Shown: one piece after another, positions 44,954 through 54,199 of the stretch
How positions within the stretch are numbered: position 1 is the first letter of the stretch
How the letters are laid out: the number at the start of each line of letters is the position of its first letter
From: Cupriavidus laharis
Lineage (GTDB): Bacteria; Pseudomonadota; Gammaproteobacteria; Burkholderiales; Burkholderiaceae
Length of the DNA: 64,000 nucleotides
Direction: 5' to 3'
NCBI RefSeq assembly: GCF_914271435.1
Contig: NZ_CAJZAI010000005.1
Coordinates: forward strand, 186,001-250,000
Made by a program: the position numbers and the translations under genes
The notes under the pieces: model-generated
Databases searched by the model: none
The model's input: only the letters and a program-made list of their open reading frames with translations
Told to the model about the DNA's origin: nothing

Positions 44954-46342
44954 ATGCCCGCGATTTCGAATGACCTGCTTGCGTCACTGCGCACGGCCGT
45001 GCGCGGCAAGGTGCTGCTACCCGGTGATCCCGGCTACGACGAGTCGCGCGCCATCTGGAATGCCATGGTGGACAAGCGCCCCGCACTGGTGGTGCAGTGC
45101 ACGGGGGCTGCCGACATAGCGGCAGCGGTGGCATTTGCGCGTGACAACGGCCTACTGCTCGCGGTGCGTGGCGGCGGCCACAACATTGCCGGCAAGGCGT
45201 TGTGCGATGACGGCCTCGTCATCGACCTGTCGCCCATGCGCGCCGTCCATATCGACACTGGTTCGCAGCGCGCCTGGGTGGAGCCCGGGGCGCGGCTGGC
45301 CGACTTCGACCACGAGGCCCAGGCTTGTGGGCTGGCGACGCCGCTGGGCATCAACTCGACCACGGGTGTGGCCGGGCTGACGCTTGGCGGCGGCTTCGGC
45401 TGGCTGACGCGCAAGTACGGCATGACTGTGGACAACCTGCTCTCGGCGCAGGTCGTGACCGCCGATGGCCAGCGTCTGCGTGCCAGCGAACAGGAACATG
45501 CCGACCTGTTCTGGGCCCTGCGCGGCGGCGGCGGCAATTTCGGCGTGGTGACGCTGTTCGAGTTCAAGCTGCACGCCGTGGGCCCGCAGATCCTGGCCGG
45601 ATTGCTGGTGTTCCCGGGCGCCGAAGGGCGCGCGGTGCTCAGCCAGTACCGCCTGTTCACCGAAACCATGCCGGAAGACCTCAATGTCTGGGTGGTGCTG
45701 CGCCAGGCGCCGCCACTGCCGTTCCTGCCGCAGGCGGTGCACGGTACCGACGTGGTGGTGCTGGCCGTGTTCTACGCAGGCGATCCTGCGCAGGGCCAGC
45801 CGCTGCTCGCGCCGTTGCGCGGCTTTGGCACCTTGCTCGGCGAGCATGCGGGTCCCATGCCCTATGTCGCATGGCAGCAGGCGTTCGACCCGCTGTTGAC
45901 GCCGGGCGCGCGCAACTACTGGAAATCGCACAACTTCACGCAACTGCCGGACGAGGCGATCGACGCGATGATGGACTTCTCCAGCCGGCTGCCTTCACCG
46001 CACTCGGAGATCTTCATCGGCTTTGTCGGCGGCCGGGCTGGCAGCGTTGCGGCCGATGCCACCGCCTACCACCACCGCGATGCGCGCTTTGTCATGAACG
46101 TGCACACCCGGTGGGAAAGCCCTGGCGAGGACGCCGCCTGCGTGGCCTGGGCACGCGACTTCTTCAGCGCCACCGAACCGTATGCGACGGGCGGCGTCTA
46201 CGTGAACTTCCTGACCGAGGACGAAGCGGCGCGCGTTGGCGCGGCCTATGGCCCCAACTACGAACGGCTGGCCCGCATCAAGCAGAAGTACGATCCGGAC
46301 AACCTGTTCCGGGTGAACCAGAATATTGCGCCTTCCGCATAG
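44954..46342 (+). CDS. FAD-linked oxidoreductase (berberine-bridge-enzyme-like)
   Basis: A 462-residue PCMH-type flavoprotein. ATG 44954 ([16 protein letters not shown]) was chosen for the GGAGG upstream; the frame is open earlier without similarity. The FAD motif [17 protein letters not shown] includes the histidine that is commonly flavin-linked, and [26 protein letters not shown] follows. The usual second (cysteine) attachment residue is replaced in GWLTRKYG, so a single covalent link is likely. The C-terminal berberine-bridge domain ends with [24 protein letters not shown]. It oxidises an unknown alcohol or sugar-type substrate. Confidence 0.88.
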   Translation: MPAISNDLLASLRTAVRGKVLLPGDPGYDESRAIWNAMVDKRPALVVQCTGAADIAAAVAFARDNGLLLAVRGGGHNIAGKALCDDGLVIDLSPMRAVHIDTGSQRAWVEPGARLADFDHEAQACGLATPLGINSTTGVAGLTLGGGFGWLTRKYGMTVDNLLSAQVVTADGQRLRASEQEHADLFWALRGGGGNFGVVTLFEFKLHAVGPQILAGLLVFPGAEGRAVLSQYRLFTETMPEDLNVWVVLRQAPPLPFLPQAVHGTDVVVLAVFYAGDPAQGQPLLAPLRGFGTLLGEHAGPMPYVAWQQAFDPLLTPGARNYWKSHNFTQLPDEAIDAMMDFSSRLPSPHSEIFIGFVGGRAGSVAADATAYHHRDARFVMNVHTRWESPGEDAACVAWARDFFSATEPYATGGVYVNFLTEDEAARVGAAYGPNYERLARIKQKYDPDNLFRVNQNIAPSA

Positions 46343-46380
46343 AAGGAAATCCCGGGCATGCGCCTTGCTATGATGTGCGC

Positions 46381-46785
46381 ATGCCCGACGATTTCCTGAT
46401 TCCCCACCACGAATACGACATCACGGCGATCCGTGCGCAGGGCGCCGGTGGGCAGAACATCAACAAGGTGTCCAACGCGGTGCACCTGCGCTATGACGTG
46501 CGCGCGTCTTCGCTCGCACCGGACCACAAGGAACGCCTGCTGCAATTGCATGACCACCGCATCACGCGCGATGGCGTGGTGGTCATCAAGGCCCAGCAGC
46601 ACCGCAGCCTCGAGCTGAACCGAGACGATGCCATACGGCGCCTGCACGAGCTGGTCGCCAGCGTGGCAACGCCGCCGCGCGCGCGCCGGCCCACACGGCC
46701 CACGCTGGCTTCGCGCAAGCGGCGCCTTGAAAGCAAGAGCCAGCGCAGCCAGGTCAAGGCGCTGCGCGGCCGCGTTACGGAGTGA
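46381..46785 (+). CDS. arfB: Alternative ribosome-rescue factor ArfB (YaeJ)
   Basis: A 134-residue peptidyl-tRNA hydrolase of the class I release-factor type. The catalytic GGQ is at residues 23-25 ([19 protein letters not shown]). The basic C-terminal tail ([29 protein letters not shown]) enters the mRNA channel of stalled ribosomes. It frees ribosomes on non-stop mRNAs independently of trans-translation. A longer frame upstream is a shadow of the oxidase gene. Its end overlaps the convergent gene by 11 bases. Confidence 0.95.
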   Translation: MPDDFLIPHHEYDITAIRAQGAGGQNINKVSNAVHLRYDVRASSLAPDHKERLLQLHDHRITRDGVVVIKAQQHRSLELNRDDAIRRLHELVASVATPPRARRPTRPTLASRKRRLESKSQRSQVKALRGRVTE

Positions 46786-47845
46786 GCGCGGCCAGCCTGC
46801 TGCCGGCCGGCACCTTGGCGACGACAGGCCGCCGGTAGGCCGGAAAATAGCCACGGAGATCGCCGTCCGAAGCAGCGCGGCCCGCCGAGAGCGCATGGTA
46901 TGCCTCGCGGCTGACGACCACGCGCTGCGTGCTGAACATGTGCGTGTCCGGCGAGAATCCGCGCTTGAACTCATGCAGCGAGTCCACCGCCGAGCCGAGT
47001 CCGCCGCCAAGGTGCAGCCGCGAGAAGCCATGCATGCGGCCCCATTCCCTGGCAGTGTGGATGATGATCTTGGTCGGCTGGCGATGACGGTAGTCCCAAT
47101 CCGATCCGGACAGGTGGTACTGCATGATGCCGGACTGCTGTGCGAGCGTGAACAGCGCTCCGCCGATGACATGGCCCGCTTCCTCGGCAACGAGCAACAA
47201 CAGGTTGTCGCCAAGTCCATTGACGAGCGAACGGTAATACTGCTTGTCAAAGAAGTAGTAGTCCGTCGCGCAGCGGCGCGTCATGGTCTGGTTGTAGATG
47301 TCGATGAAGCGCGACAGCGTTTCGAACTCCCGGTCCACCCGCACCGTCACGCCCGCGCGCCGGGCCCGGTTGATCCCCAGCTTGTGGCGCGACTGCGTTT
47401 CCTGCCAGTGTTTCTCGGGCGGCTTGCGCAGGTCGATCGACACCGTCATTCCCTGTTCGAGCACCAGCCCGACCGAACTCTTCCAGTGCGTGTTGAGCAG
47501 CGGGTGCAGGCGCAGGAAGCAGGACACGCAGCCGGCTTCGCGCAGCATGTCCACCGCGGCACGGAACGCGGCATCCGCGAAATCCGCGGGCGCGCCCGTG
47601 CTCACGAGCGGTCCGCCGTATCCGTAGGCCGATGTGGCATCCCACAGGCCCCCGGTGAGATCGCGACGGACGAAGGGAACAAGCAGCTCGTGGGCGCCGT
47701 CCGTCACATGCACGGCTAACGCACGGCCCCGTTCGCTGCGCTCGGCAGCCTTCATCCAGGCCGGCGTGTGATGGCAATCATGGCTGCAGCGCTCCAGGGC
47801 GGTGCGCCAGGCGTTACTGGTGATGTCCAACAGATTCGCTCGCAT
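46775..47845 (-). CDS. FemAB-like / GNAT-fold acyltransferase
   Basis: A 356-residue protein with tandem GNAT-like halves. The N-terminal half has [27 protein letters not shown] and [13 protein letters not shown]; the C-terminal Acetyltransf_6-type half has [35 protein letters not shown]. The order fits FemAB/lipid II aminoacyltransferase relatives used in polysaccharide or peptidoglycan tailoring (PEP-CTERM-associated FemAB-like proteins are similar). There is no signal peptide. The substrate is unknown. Confidence 0.75.
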   Translation of the reverse strand: MRANLLDITSNAWRTALERCSHDCHHTPAWMKAAERSERGRALAVHVTDGAHELLVPFVRRDLTGGLWDATSAYGYGGPLVSTGAPADFADAAFRAAVDMLREAGCVSCFLRLHPLLNTHWKSSVGLVLEQGMTVSIDLRKPPEKHWQETQSRHKLGINRARRAGVTVRVDREFETLSRFIDIYNQTMTRRCATDYYFFDKQYYRSLVNGLGDNLLLLVAEEAGHVIGGALFTLAQQSGIMQYHLSGSDWDYRHRQPTKIIIHTAREWGRMHGFSRLHLGGGLGSAVDSLHEFKRGFSPDTHMFSTQRVVVSREAYHALSAGRAASDGDLRGYFPAYRRPVVAKVPAGSRLAALTP

Positions 47846-47926
47846 CTCTTGCTCCCCGACAGGATGCCTGCGGTATCCGCCCCAGCCACCAGGGCTTTCG
47901 GACGGTTCGCAGCGATCAATTGAGTT

Positions 47927-48805
47927 TCAGCGTGCCGATCGCAGCGCCGCAATGCGCTGCTCGATCGGCGGATGGCTCGAGAACAGCGCCATCCACGATT
48001 TCCCTCCCGCTATGCCCATGGCCTGCATGTTCTGCGGCAGGCCCTCCGGCTCAAGCCCGCCCAGCCTGCGCAGCGCGGCGACCATCGGCGTCGGCGTGCC
48101 CATCAGGCCGGCCGCGCCCGCGTCGGCGCAGAATTCGCGGCGGCGCGAAAAGGCGGCGACGATGATGCTGGCCAGAACGCCGAAGACGATCTCGCAGACG
48201 ATCACGGTGACCATGTAGCCGATGCCGGGCCCGCTCGACTCCTCATCGTTCTTGCGCAGCATCGAATCGACGAAGTAGCCGACCACGCGCGCAAGGAAGA
48301 TCACGAACGTGTTGACCACGCCCTGGATCAGCGTGAGCGTGACCATGTCGCCATTGGCCACGTGCGCCACCTCATGCGCGAGCACGGCTTCCACCTCGTC
48401 ATGCGACATCGACTGCAGCAGGCCGGTGGAAACGGCCACCAGCGAGCTGTTCTTCGTCGCGCCGGTCGCAAACGCGTTGGGCTCGCCCTCGTAGATCGCC
48501 ACTTCGGGCATCGGCAGCCCGGCCTTCTGAGACAGCTTCTGCACGGTCTGCACCAACCACAGTTCGGTACTGGTGCTGGGGTGCGTGATGACCTGCGCGC
48601 CGGTGGACCACTTGGCGATGGCCTTGGACATCAGCAGCGAGATGAAGGCGCCGCCGAAGCCCATCAGCGCGGCAAAGGCGAGCAGCATGCCAAGGTTGAG
48701 ACCGTTGGCGGTCAGGAAGCGGTTCACGCCAAGGACGCTGGCGGTGATACTGAGGACGAGCATGACGGCGAGGTTGGTCGCCAGGAAAAGCAGGACGCGT
48801 TTCAT
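47927..48805 (-). CDS. htpX: Membrane zinc metalloprotease HtpX
   Basis: A 292-residue inner-membrane protease of the M48 family. Two N-terminal membrane helices are present, then the zinc motif HEVAH at residues 144-148 ([13 protein letters not shown]). A second pair of helices follows and the protein ends with [13 protein letters not shown]. It degrades misfolded membrane proteins together with FtsH, and in other bacteria is induced by envelope stress. Length and motifs are normal. Confidence 0.96.
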   Translation of the reverse strand: MKRVLLFLATNLAVMLVLSITASVLGVNRFLTANGLNLGMLLAFAALMGFGGAFISLLMSKAIAKWSTGAQVITHPSTSTELWLVQTVQKLSQKAGLPMPEVAIYEGEPNAFATGATKNSSLVAVSTGLLQSMSHDEVEAVLAHEVAHVANGDMVTLTLIQGVVNTFVIFLARVVGYFVDSMLRKNDEESSGPGIGYMVTVIVCEIVFGVLASIIVAAFSRRREFCADAGAAGLMGTPTPMVAALRRLGGLEPEGLPQNMQAMGIAGGKSWMALFSSHPPIEQRIAALRSAR

Positions 48806-48918
48806 GAGAGTGGAACAGGACAGCGGGATAGGCGCGGACGAGCCGCAGGCGCGTGCGGCGCCTCAACGGCACAGCGCGCAGGAACGGCCATGCGCGGCGA
48901 ATGCCGCGCAGGTGGGGA

Positions 48919-49296
48919 TCAGCCGCGCGGTGGGCGCGGCAGGAGAGGAAGGTCGGGGTCGGGCAGGGCAGTACCCGCGTAGCGCGGCGGCCCGGACTGG
49001 GTGGGGCCGGCAGCAAGGCGGAACTGGGATCCGGGCAGGAGCTGTTCAGTGAGGTCGATGCCGGCCGGTAGCGGCTCGGGGGCTTCGGCCAGGTCGGCCG
49101 GCGAAATGGTGTCGGGTGCGAGAACTTCCGCCGCCGTGCACAGTCCGGCCGGGTGGCTGTCCGTCTGCTGCGCCGGGCTGGCCGCGGCATCCGTGGCGGG
49201 CGCGCCGGTACCGGCCCACGCCTGGAACGGCAGGAAGGCCAGCATCAGGACCAGCAGGAGGAGCCGGATGGAGCGCACGCGACAGCGAAGAATCAA
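48919..49296 (-). CDS. Small exported Pro/Ala-rich protein, unknown
   Basis: A 125-residue protein with a strong signal peptide (about residues 9-28, SIRLLLLVLMLAFLPFQAWA). The mature part is low-complexity, rich in Ala, Pro and Asp, with one cysteine (GLCTAAEVLAPDTISPADLAE). The C-terminus is proline- and arginine-rich (PLLPRPPRG). I do not recognise a family. It sits between the htpX gene and the flavoprotein gene, all on the minus strand, without close coupling. Confidence 0.5.
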   Translation of the reverse strand: MILRCRVRSIRLLLLVLMLAFLPFQAWAGTGAPATDAAASPAQQTDSHPAGLCTAAEVLAPDTISPADLAEAPEPLPAGIDLTEQLLPGSQFRLAAGPTQSGPPRYAGTALPDPDLPLLPRPPRG

Positions 49297-49354
49297 ATGG
49301 GGATGCCCCGAATTCTACAGGATGGTGCTGGCGTTCGCGGTGCCGTAATGAGCG

Positions 49355-51025
49355 CTATCCAACGATGCGCGCGGCTGCCCGAGTGCCCCACCAGGCGGCC
49401 TCTTCGAACACCGACAGGCCTGACAGGTCGGCATGGGCGAACTGGATGGGTCCGTCCACGCCGCGCAGCGCGACTGCGCCGGCGTTGGCGAGGAAACCTG
49501 GCAACGGTGACGCCATGGCATGGCCGCGTGCCGTGATCTCTACTTTGTCCGTGTGGCGCCAGAACCCGCGGCCATAGACTTCGCGCAGGTCGGTCACGGC
49601 GTGGTCCATCAGTTCGGCAGGGCTCGCCTCAGCCAGCCAGCGCCGTATCGTGGCCGGGGCGGCGGCCTGGCCCAGTGCCGCGCCATCGACCGGGCAGTAG
49701 GCCGTGAATACCGTGCGCGCCGGCGGCGCCTGCCGGATCAGCTGGTGCGTCGCCACCACATAGCCGAGTGCGCGCGAACCGTGGACGACGTTGTCCCAGG
49801 CCAGCGGCACGCCCGGCGCCTCAGCCGGGAAACCGCGCAGGTCAAAGCTCGACACCAGCCAGGCCGCATGCGGCGGCAAGTGGCGGGCCGGATCGAAACC
49901 GAAGCGGGCAAGCGGCGTCAGGCGCGCGGCCACGTGCAGCGGCATGGCGCAGATCACGCGACGCGCGCGCAGGCGCATGGTGCGCGGCATGCCGTGGGCA
50001 TCCGCCACGCCGGTGCAGAGCACGTCCACGCCTTCACGCGATTCGTCGAGCCTGAGCGCCATGCCCGGGCGATGCCAGTCCGACCGGCCCGTCAGCCTGT
50101 CGACGCGTGCGATCAGCTTCGACACCAGCCCGTGCAGCCCGTCCGGCCACGTCAGCACGGCGCCGTCGGCGGCGTTCTGCGCATGGCCGCCGCGGCTCGC
50201 AAAGTAGTGCAGTCCGGCCCATGCCGACACGACATCATGGCCAGCGCCGTAGTCGTCGCGGCAACAGTAGTCGGCATAGGCATGCAACGTGGGCGAGCTG
50301 AAGCCCTCGTCCAGCAGCCATTGGCGGAAGGTGCGCGTATCGAGCGCCATCCATTTCGGGTCGCGCGAAGCCAGCGCGATCGGGATGGTAAAGGCCTTGC
50401 GCCCGTCGTTGCCGCGCGCGTCCCGAAGCTCGCTGATGCGGGCGAAGAAGCGCGCATGCTGCTCGCGTTCGCCGTCATCGAGCCCGTCGGTCGGCAGCAG
50501 GCCGTCATGCCATCGGCCGTTGCGGAAATGCCTCTCCTCGGGCGCATGGACGATGATGCGCTCGTCGAAGCGCGGGCGGACGCTGAATGGATCCTGCTCG
50601 ATCACGCCGACGTCGGCGAGCATCTCGCGCATATGGGTCGATTCCACCGACGGCAGCGGGAGGTAGTGCGCGCCGCGCGGGAAGCCCAGGTCGCCGAACC
50701 GGCCGGCCGCCGTGTTGCCGCCGAACTCGGGACCGTCGATGACGATGAAGTCGCGCATGCCGGCACGCGCGAGCAGCCAGGCGGCCGACAGGCCCGCGGC
50801 ACCGCTGCCAAGGATGGCAACGTCCGTGTGCAGTTCCCCGTCGGGCTGCGGCCATTGCGCGGCGTCACGCAAGGCATGGCCCTGCGCCATCCCGGGGCGC
50901 AGCACGACCGGCGCGGCCTCATACAGTCCGACGCCGGACAGGAAGCGGCGCGAGGCATCGCCAAGCCGGTCGCAGCCGGCCAGCGCGGCAGAGGCGCCGA
51001 TCAGGAACGTGCGGCGGTCCATCAC
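49355..51025 (-). CDS. Tat-exported FAD-dependent amine-oxidase-like lipoprotein
   Basis: A 556-residue flavoprotein. The N-terminus MMDRRTFLIGASAALAGCDRL has a twin-arginine motif and a lipobox (LAGC), so the folded flavoprotein would be exported and lipid-anchored. The dinucleotide motif VAILGSGAAGLSAAWLLARAG is near residues 69-89. NAD(P)-binding_8 and amine-oxidase features include GGNTAAGRFGDLGFPRGAHYLPLPS and the C-terminal AGAVALRGVDGPIQFAHADLSGLSVFEEA. Start M1 or M2 is equivalent. It follows the spermidine synthase by 18 bases, so an amine or polyamine substrate is plausible. Confidence 0.8.
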   Translation of the reverse strand: MMDRRTFLIGASAALAGCDRLGDASRRFLSGVGLYEAAPVVLRPGMAQGHALRDAAQWPQPDGELHTDVAILGSGAAGLSAAWLLARAGMRDFIVIDGPEFGGNTAAGRFGDLGFPRGAHYLPLPSVESTHMREMLADVGVIEQDPFSVRPRFDERIIVHAPEERHFRNGRWHDGLLPTDGLDDGEREQHARFFARISELRDARGNDGRKAFTIPIALASRDPKWMALDTRTFRQWLLDEGFSSPTLHAYADYCCRDDYGAGHDVVSAWAGLHYFASRGGHAQNAADGAVLTWPDGLHGLVSKLIARVDRLTGRSDWHRPGMALRLDESREGVDVLCTGVADAHGMPRTMRLRARRVICAMPLHVAARLTPLARFGFDPARHLPPHAAWLVSSFDLRGFPAEAPGVPLAWDNVVHGSRALGYVVATHQLIRQAPPARTVFTAYCPVDGAALGQAAAPATIRRWLAEASPAELMDHAVTDLREVYGRGFWRHTDKVEITARGHAMASPLPGFLANAGAVALRGVDGPIQFAHADLSGLSVFEEAAWWGTRAAARIVG

Positions 51026-51043
51026 TACGTGCTCGTCGACGTG

Positions 51044-52555
51044 TCAGCGGATGACATTGCCCCAGTCCTGCTCGAAGTCATGCACCAGCGACTGCTCGTT
51101 GAGCCGGTTCGCGTGGCCCGCGCGCGGTGCCATGTCGGGCGGGAAGCGGAACATCAGCGCGGTGCTGTCGGCGTCCAGGAACTTCATCGGCACGTCGTAG
51201 CGCGTGGGCGGGCTGTAGTCGCCGCGCTTGCCGGCCAGGATGAAGCCCCATTCGCCGAACGACGGCACATAGGCGTGGTAGGGCCAGGTGTGCAGGCCCG
51301 CTTCGTTGAGCGTGGCATTGATGCCCCAGAACGAACGCGGCGCGTAGTACGGCGACGTGGACTGCACCACGGCATAGCCTTTCTCCGCAAGGTGCCGCGA
51401 CAGCAGCCGATACATCGGCACCGAATACAGCTTGCCCAGCCCGAAGTTGGACGGGTCGGGCAGGTCGACGATGATGGCATCGAACACGTCGGCATGCTGC
51501 TCCATCCATTGCGCGGCATCGGCGTTGACCACCGTCACGCGCTCATCGCGCAGCGAGTCCTGGTTGAGCGCGCGCAGCGGCGCGCTTTGCGAGAACAGCG
51601 TGGTCATGGCCGGGTCCAGGTCGACCAGCGTCACGTGCTCGATATGGCGGTGGCGCAGGATCTCGCGCAGCGCCAGCCCGTCGCCGCCGCCGATTACCAG
51701 CACGCGGCGCGCCCACGGCAGCGCCTGCAGCACCGGGTGCACGAGCGCTTCATGGTAGCGGTGCTCGTCGCGCGACGAGAACTGCAGGTTCCCGTTGATG
51801 TACAGGCGCAGGTCGTCCTTCCAGCGCGTGATCACGAGGCGCTGGTACGGTGTGGATTCGCTGTGGATGATCTCGTCGCCGAACAGACCGCGTTCGGCCC
51901 AGTGCGTGAGCCGGTCGGAACCGGCAAAGCCAGCGCCAAGCAGCGCGATCACCACCAGCGCGCGCATCGTGCGCAGCGGTACCTGCGGCAGCTCGTCGCG
52001 AAACAGGCGCGTGGTGTAGAGCGCCACTGCCGCGTTGAGCATGCCGAACAGGAAACCCGTGCGCGACAGTCCCAGCCGCGGCGCCAGCACCAGCGGAAAC
52101 ACCAGCGACACCGCGAGCGCGCCCAGGTAGTCGAACGTCAGCACGCGGCTCACCAGGTCGCTGAAGGCGGCGCGACGCGCATTGAGGATGCGCATGACCA
52201 GCGGGATCTCCATGCCCACCAGCACGCCGGTCAGGAACACCAGCGCGTAGAGCGCCGTGCGGAACGGCGCCGACAGCCACGCGAACACCACGAACAGCAG
52301 TGCTGCCGAGATGCCGCCGAGCAGGCCCACCAGCACCTCGATGTCGATGAAGCGCGCCAGCACGTCCTCGTCCTTCACATAGCGCGACAGCCACGAGCCC
52401 ACGCCCATGGCGAACAGGTAGCAGCCGATGATCGACGAGAACTGGAGGATGGAGTCGCCCAGCAGGTAGCTGGACAGGGCGCCGGCGATCAGTTCGTAGC
52501 CAAGCCCGCAGGAGGCCACGATCAACACCGAAATGACAAGGGCACGGTCGCGCAT
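51044..52555 (-). CDS. Membrane-fused spermidine synthase
   Basis: A 503-residue fusion. About seven membrane helices occupy residues 10-220, followed by a spermidine-synthase domain. The nucleotide motif VLVIGGGDGLALREI and the catalytic acid region AIIVDLPDPSNFGLGKLYS are intact. The domain transfers an aminopropyl group from decarboxylated SAM to an amine acceptor. The classical SpeE has no membrane part. The SAM decarboxylase that makes its donor is encoded at 55891, in the divergent operon. The acceptor (putrescine or other) is not known. Confidence 0.87.
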   Translation of the reverse strand: MRDRALVISVLIVASCGLGYELIAGALSSYLLGDSILQFSSIIGCYLFAMGVGSWLSRYVKDEDVLARFIDIEVLVGLLGGISAALLFVVFAWLSAPFRTALYALVFLTGVLVGMEIPLVMRILNARRAAFSDLVSRVLTFDYLGALAVSLVFPLVLAPRLGLSRTGFLFGMLNAAVALYTTRLFRDELPQVPLRTMRALVVIALLGAGFAGSDRLTHWAERGLFGDEIIHSESTPYQRLVITRWKDDLRLYINGNLQFSSRDEHRYHEALVHPVLQALPWARRVLVIGGGDGLALREILRHRHIEHVTLVDLDPAMTTLFSQSAPLRALNQDSLRDERVTVVNADAAQWMEQHADVFDAIIVDLPDPSNFGLGKLYSVPMYRLLSRHLAEKGYAVVQSTSPYYAPRSFWGINATLNEAGLHTWPYHAYVPSFGEWGFILAGKRGDYSPPTRYDVPMKFLDADSTALMFRFPPDMAPRAGHANRLNEQSLVHDFEQDWGNVIR

Positions 52556-52723
52556 CAGGCGGCTGTCTGGCGGGATTTACGAGTTCCGGGGGGAGCTGGC
52601 AGATGAGACTGCGGATATACTTGCGCGCATTCGCGCGCTGCCGGCGCAATCGTAGTCAAATGTCCTGTGTCATCGAGTAACGGCGCGGACTCCGGCGCTG
52701 TCCACAACCGCCACGGAAACAGC

Positions 52724-53110
52724 ATGCAACCGATCTACGCCTACGCCATGCACCTGCTGGCAAGCCTTGTACTGCTTGCCGTGTTCGTCGGAGTCTACAC
52801 CAGGATCACGCCGTTCCACGAGTTCAGGCTGATCCGCCAGGGCAACATCGCGGCGGCGCTGTCGCTTGGCGGCGCGATCCTGGGATTCTGCTTCACGCTG
52901 TCGTCGTCGATCCAGCACAACGACACCTTTCCGACGTTCCTGCTGTGGGCGGTCGGCGCCATGGTGGTCCAGGCGCTGGTCTACGCGGGCCTGACCCGGG
53001 CGCTGCCCGACATGGACGCCGCCATCGAATCCGACAATATCGGCATGGGCGCCCTGATGGGCACCATCTCGGTTACCGTGGGCGCGCTCAACGCGGCCTG
53101 CCTGTCCTGA
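52724..53110 (+). CDS. DUF350 membrane protein (YjfL-like)
   Basis: A 128-residue protein of four hydrophobic helices (MHLLASLVLLAVFVGVYTRI, NIAAALSLGGAILGFCFTL, FLLWAVGAMVVQALVYAGL, ALMGTISVTVGALNAACL). RLIRQGNIAAALSLGGAILGF is the DUF350 signature. The start at ATG 52724 (MQPIYAYAMHLL) is preferred; an in-frame GTG 52667 would add 19 polar residues. DUF350 proteins such as E. coli YjfL occur in polyamine-associated operons. The function is unknown. It begins the plus-strand half of the divergent cluster. Confidence 0.82.
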   Translation: MQPIYAYAMHLLASLVLLAVFVGVYTRITPFHEFRLIRQGNIAAALSLGGAILGFCFTLSSSIQHNDTFPTFLLWAVGAMVVQALVYAGLTRALPDMDAAIESDNIGMGALMGTISVTVGALNAACLS

Positions 53111-53149
53111 AACACGCTTCACTCGCATCCACGCCAGAGGAGACCTGAC

Positions 53150-54190
53150 ATGAGCATCGGTTCTTTCATCAAGAAGCAGTTCATCGACATCCTCCAGTGG
53201 ACAGAGGACACCGACGGCGTGCTGGCCTGGCGCTATCCGATGGAGGACATGGAAATCCAGTACGGCGGCAGCCTGACCGTGCGCGAGTCGCAGATGGCGG
53301 TGTTCGTCAACGAAGGCAAGATCGCCGACGTGTTCGGGCCCGGCATGTACAAGCTCACCACGCAGACGCTGCCGGTGCTGACCTACCTGAAGAACTGGGA
53401 CAAGCTGTTCGAGTCGCCCTTCAAGTCCGACGTCTACTTCTTCAGCACGCGCCTGCAGATCGGCCGCAAGTGGGGCACGCCGCAAGCCATCACCATCCGC
53501 GATGCGGACTTCGGCATGGTTCGGCTGCGCGCGTTCGGCCTGTACTCGTACAAGGTCGCCGATCCTGCCAAGTTCTACAGCGAGATCAGCGGCACGCGCG
53601 CCGAATACACGCGCGATGAAGTGGAAGAGCAGCTGCGCAACCTGCTGATCGCCACCATGACGAACGCGCTTGGCGCGTCGTCGCTGCCGTTCCTCGACAT
53701 GGCGGCCAACCAGGCGCTGATGTCGCAGACCATCCGCGAGCGGCTGGCGTCGGAGTTCGAGCGCTATGGCGTGGCGCTGGACAACTTCGCGGTCACCAAT
53801 GTGTCGCTGCCGGAGGAGCTACAGAAGGCCATCGACACCCGCATCTCGATGGGGATGATGGGGGATATGGCGAAGTACACGCAGTACCAGGTCGCCAGCT
53901 CGATCCCGCTGGCCGCGCAGAACGAGGGCGGCGTGGCGGGCTTGGGCGCGAGCCTGGCCGCGGGCGCGGTAATGGGGCAGGCGATGGCCGGCGGGCTTGC
54001 CGGCGCGGCAGGTGCAGCGGGCGCACCCGGCGTACCCGCACCTGCGGTGCCGCCCGCCAACTCGGCTGCCGCTGCGGACGACCCGGCCGTACGGCTGCAG
54101 AAGCTGAAAGAGTTGCTCGACAAGAGCCTGATCACGCCGGCCGAGTTCGACAGCGCCAAGGCCGAGATCCTGAAAAAGCTGGTCGGCTGA
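53150..54190 (+). CDS. SPFH-domain protein with C-terminal SHOCT domain (YdjI/virion-core-like)
   Basis: A 346-residue protein. The SPFH-like domain (about residues 25-250) begins LAWRYPMEDMEIQYGGSLTVRESQMAVFVNEGKIADVFGPGMYKL, typical of the YdjI group. An Ala/Gly/Pro-rich linker follows (residues about 260-305), then a SHOCT motif: VRLQKLKELLDKSLITPAEFDSAKAEILKKL. SPFH proteins oligomerise at membranes and organise patches. GGAG lies before the ATG. It is 39 bases after DUF350 and 9 bases before the DUF4178 gene, so all are in one operon. Confidence 0.86.
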   Translation: MSIGSFIKKQFIDILQWTEDTDGVLAWRYPMEDMEIQYGGSLTVRESQMAVFVNEGKIADVFGPGMYKLTTQTLPVLTYLKNWDKLFESPFKSDVYFFSTRLQIGRKWGTPQAITIRDADFGMVRLRAFGLYSYKVADPAKFYSEISGTRAEYTRDEVEEQLRNLLIATMTNALGASSLPFLDMAANQALMSQTIRERLASEFERYGVALDNFAVTNVSLPEELQKAIDTRISMGMMGDMAKYTQYQVASSIPLAAQNEGGVAGLGASLAAGAVMGQAMAGGLAGAAGAAGAPGVPAPAVPPANSAAAADDPAVRLQKLKELLDKSLITPAEFDSAKAEILKKLVG

Positions 54191-54199
54191 CGGGGCTGC

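Noticed and set aside
45325-46785. A 486-codon frame that includes arfB at its end
   Set aside because: Only the last 134 codons (from 46381) match ArfB. The upstream part is the shadow of the FAD-oxidase gene.
49520-52606. Plus-strand open frame of 1028 codons opposite the flavoprotein and spermidine-synthase genes
   Set aside because: It is a shadow frame with low-complexity His/Arg/Gln composition and no motifs, while the minus-strand genes have clear domains.
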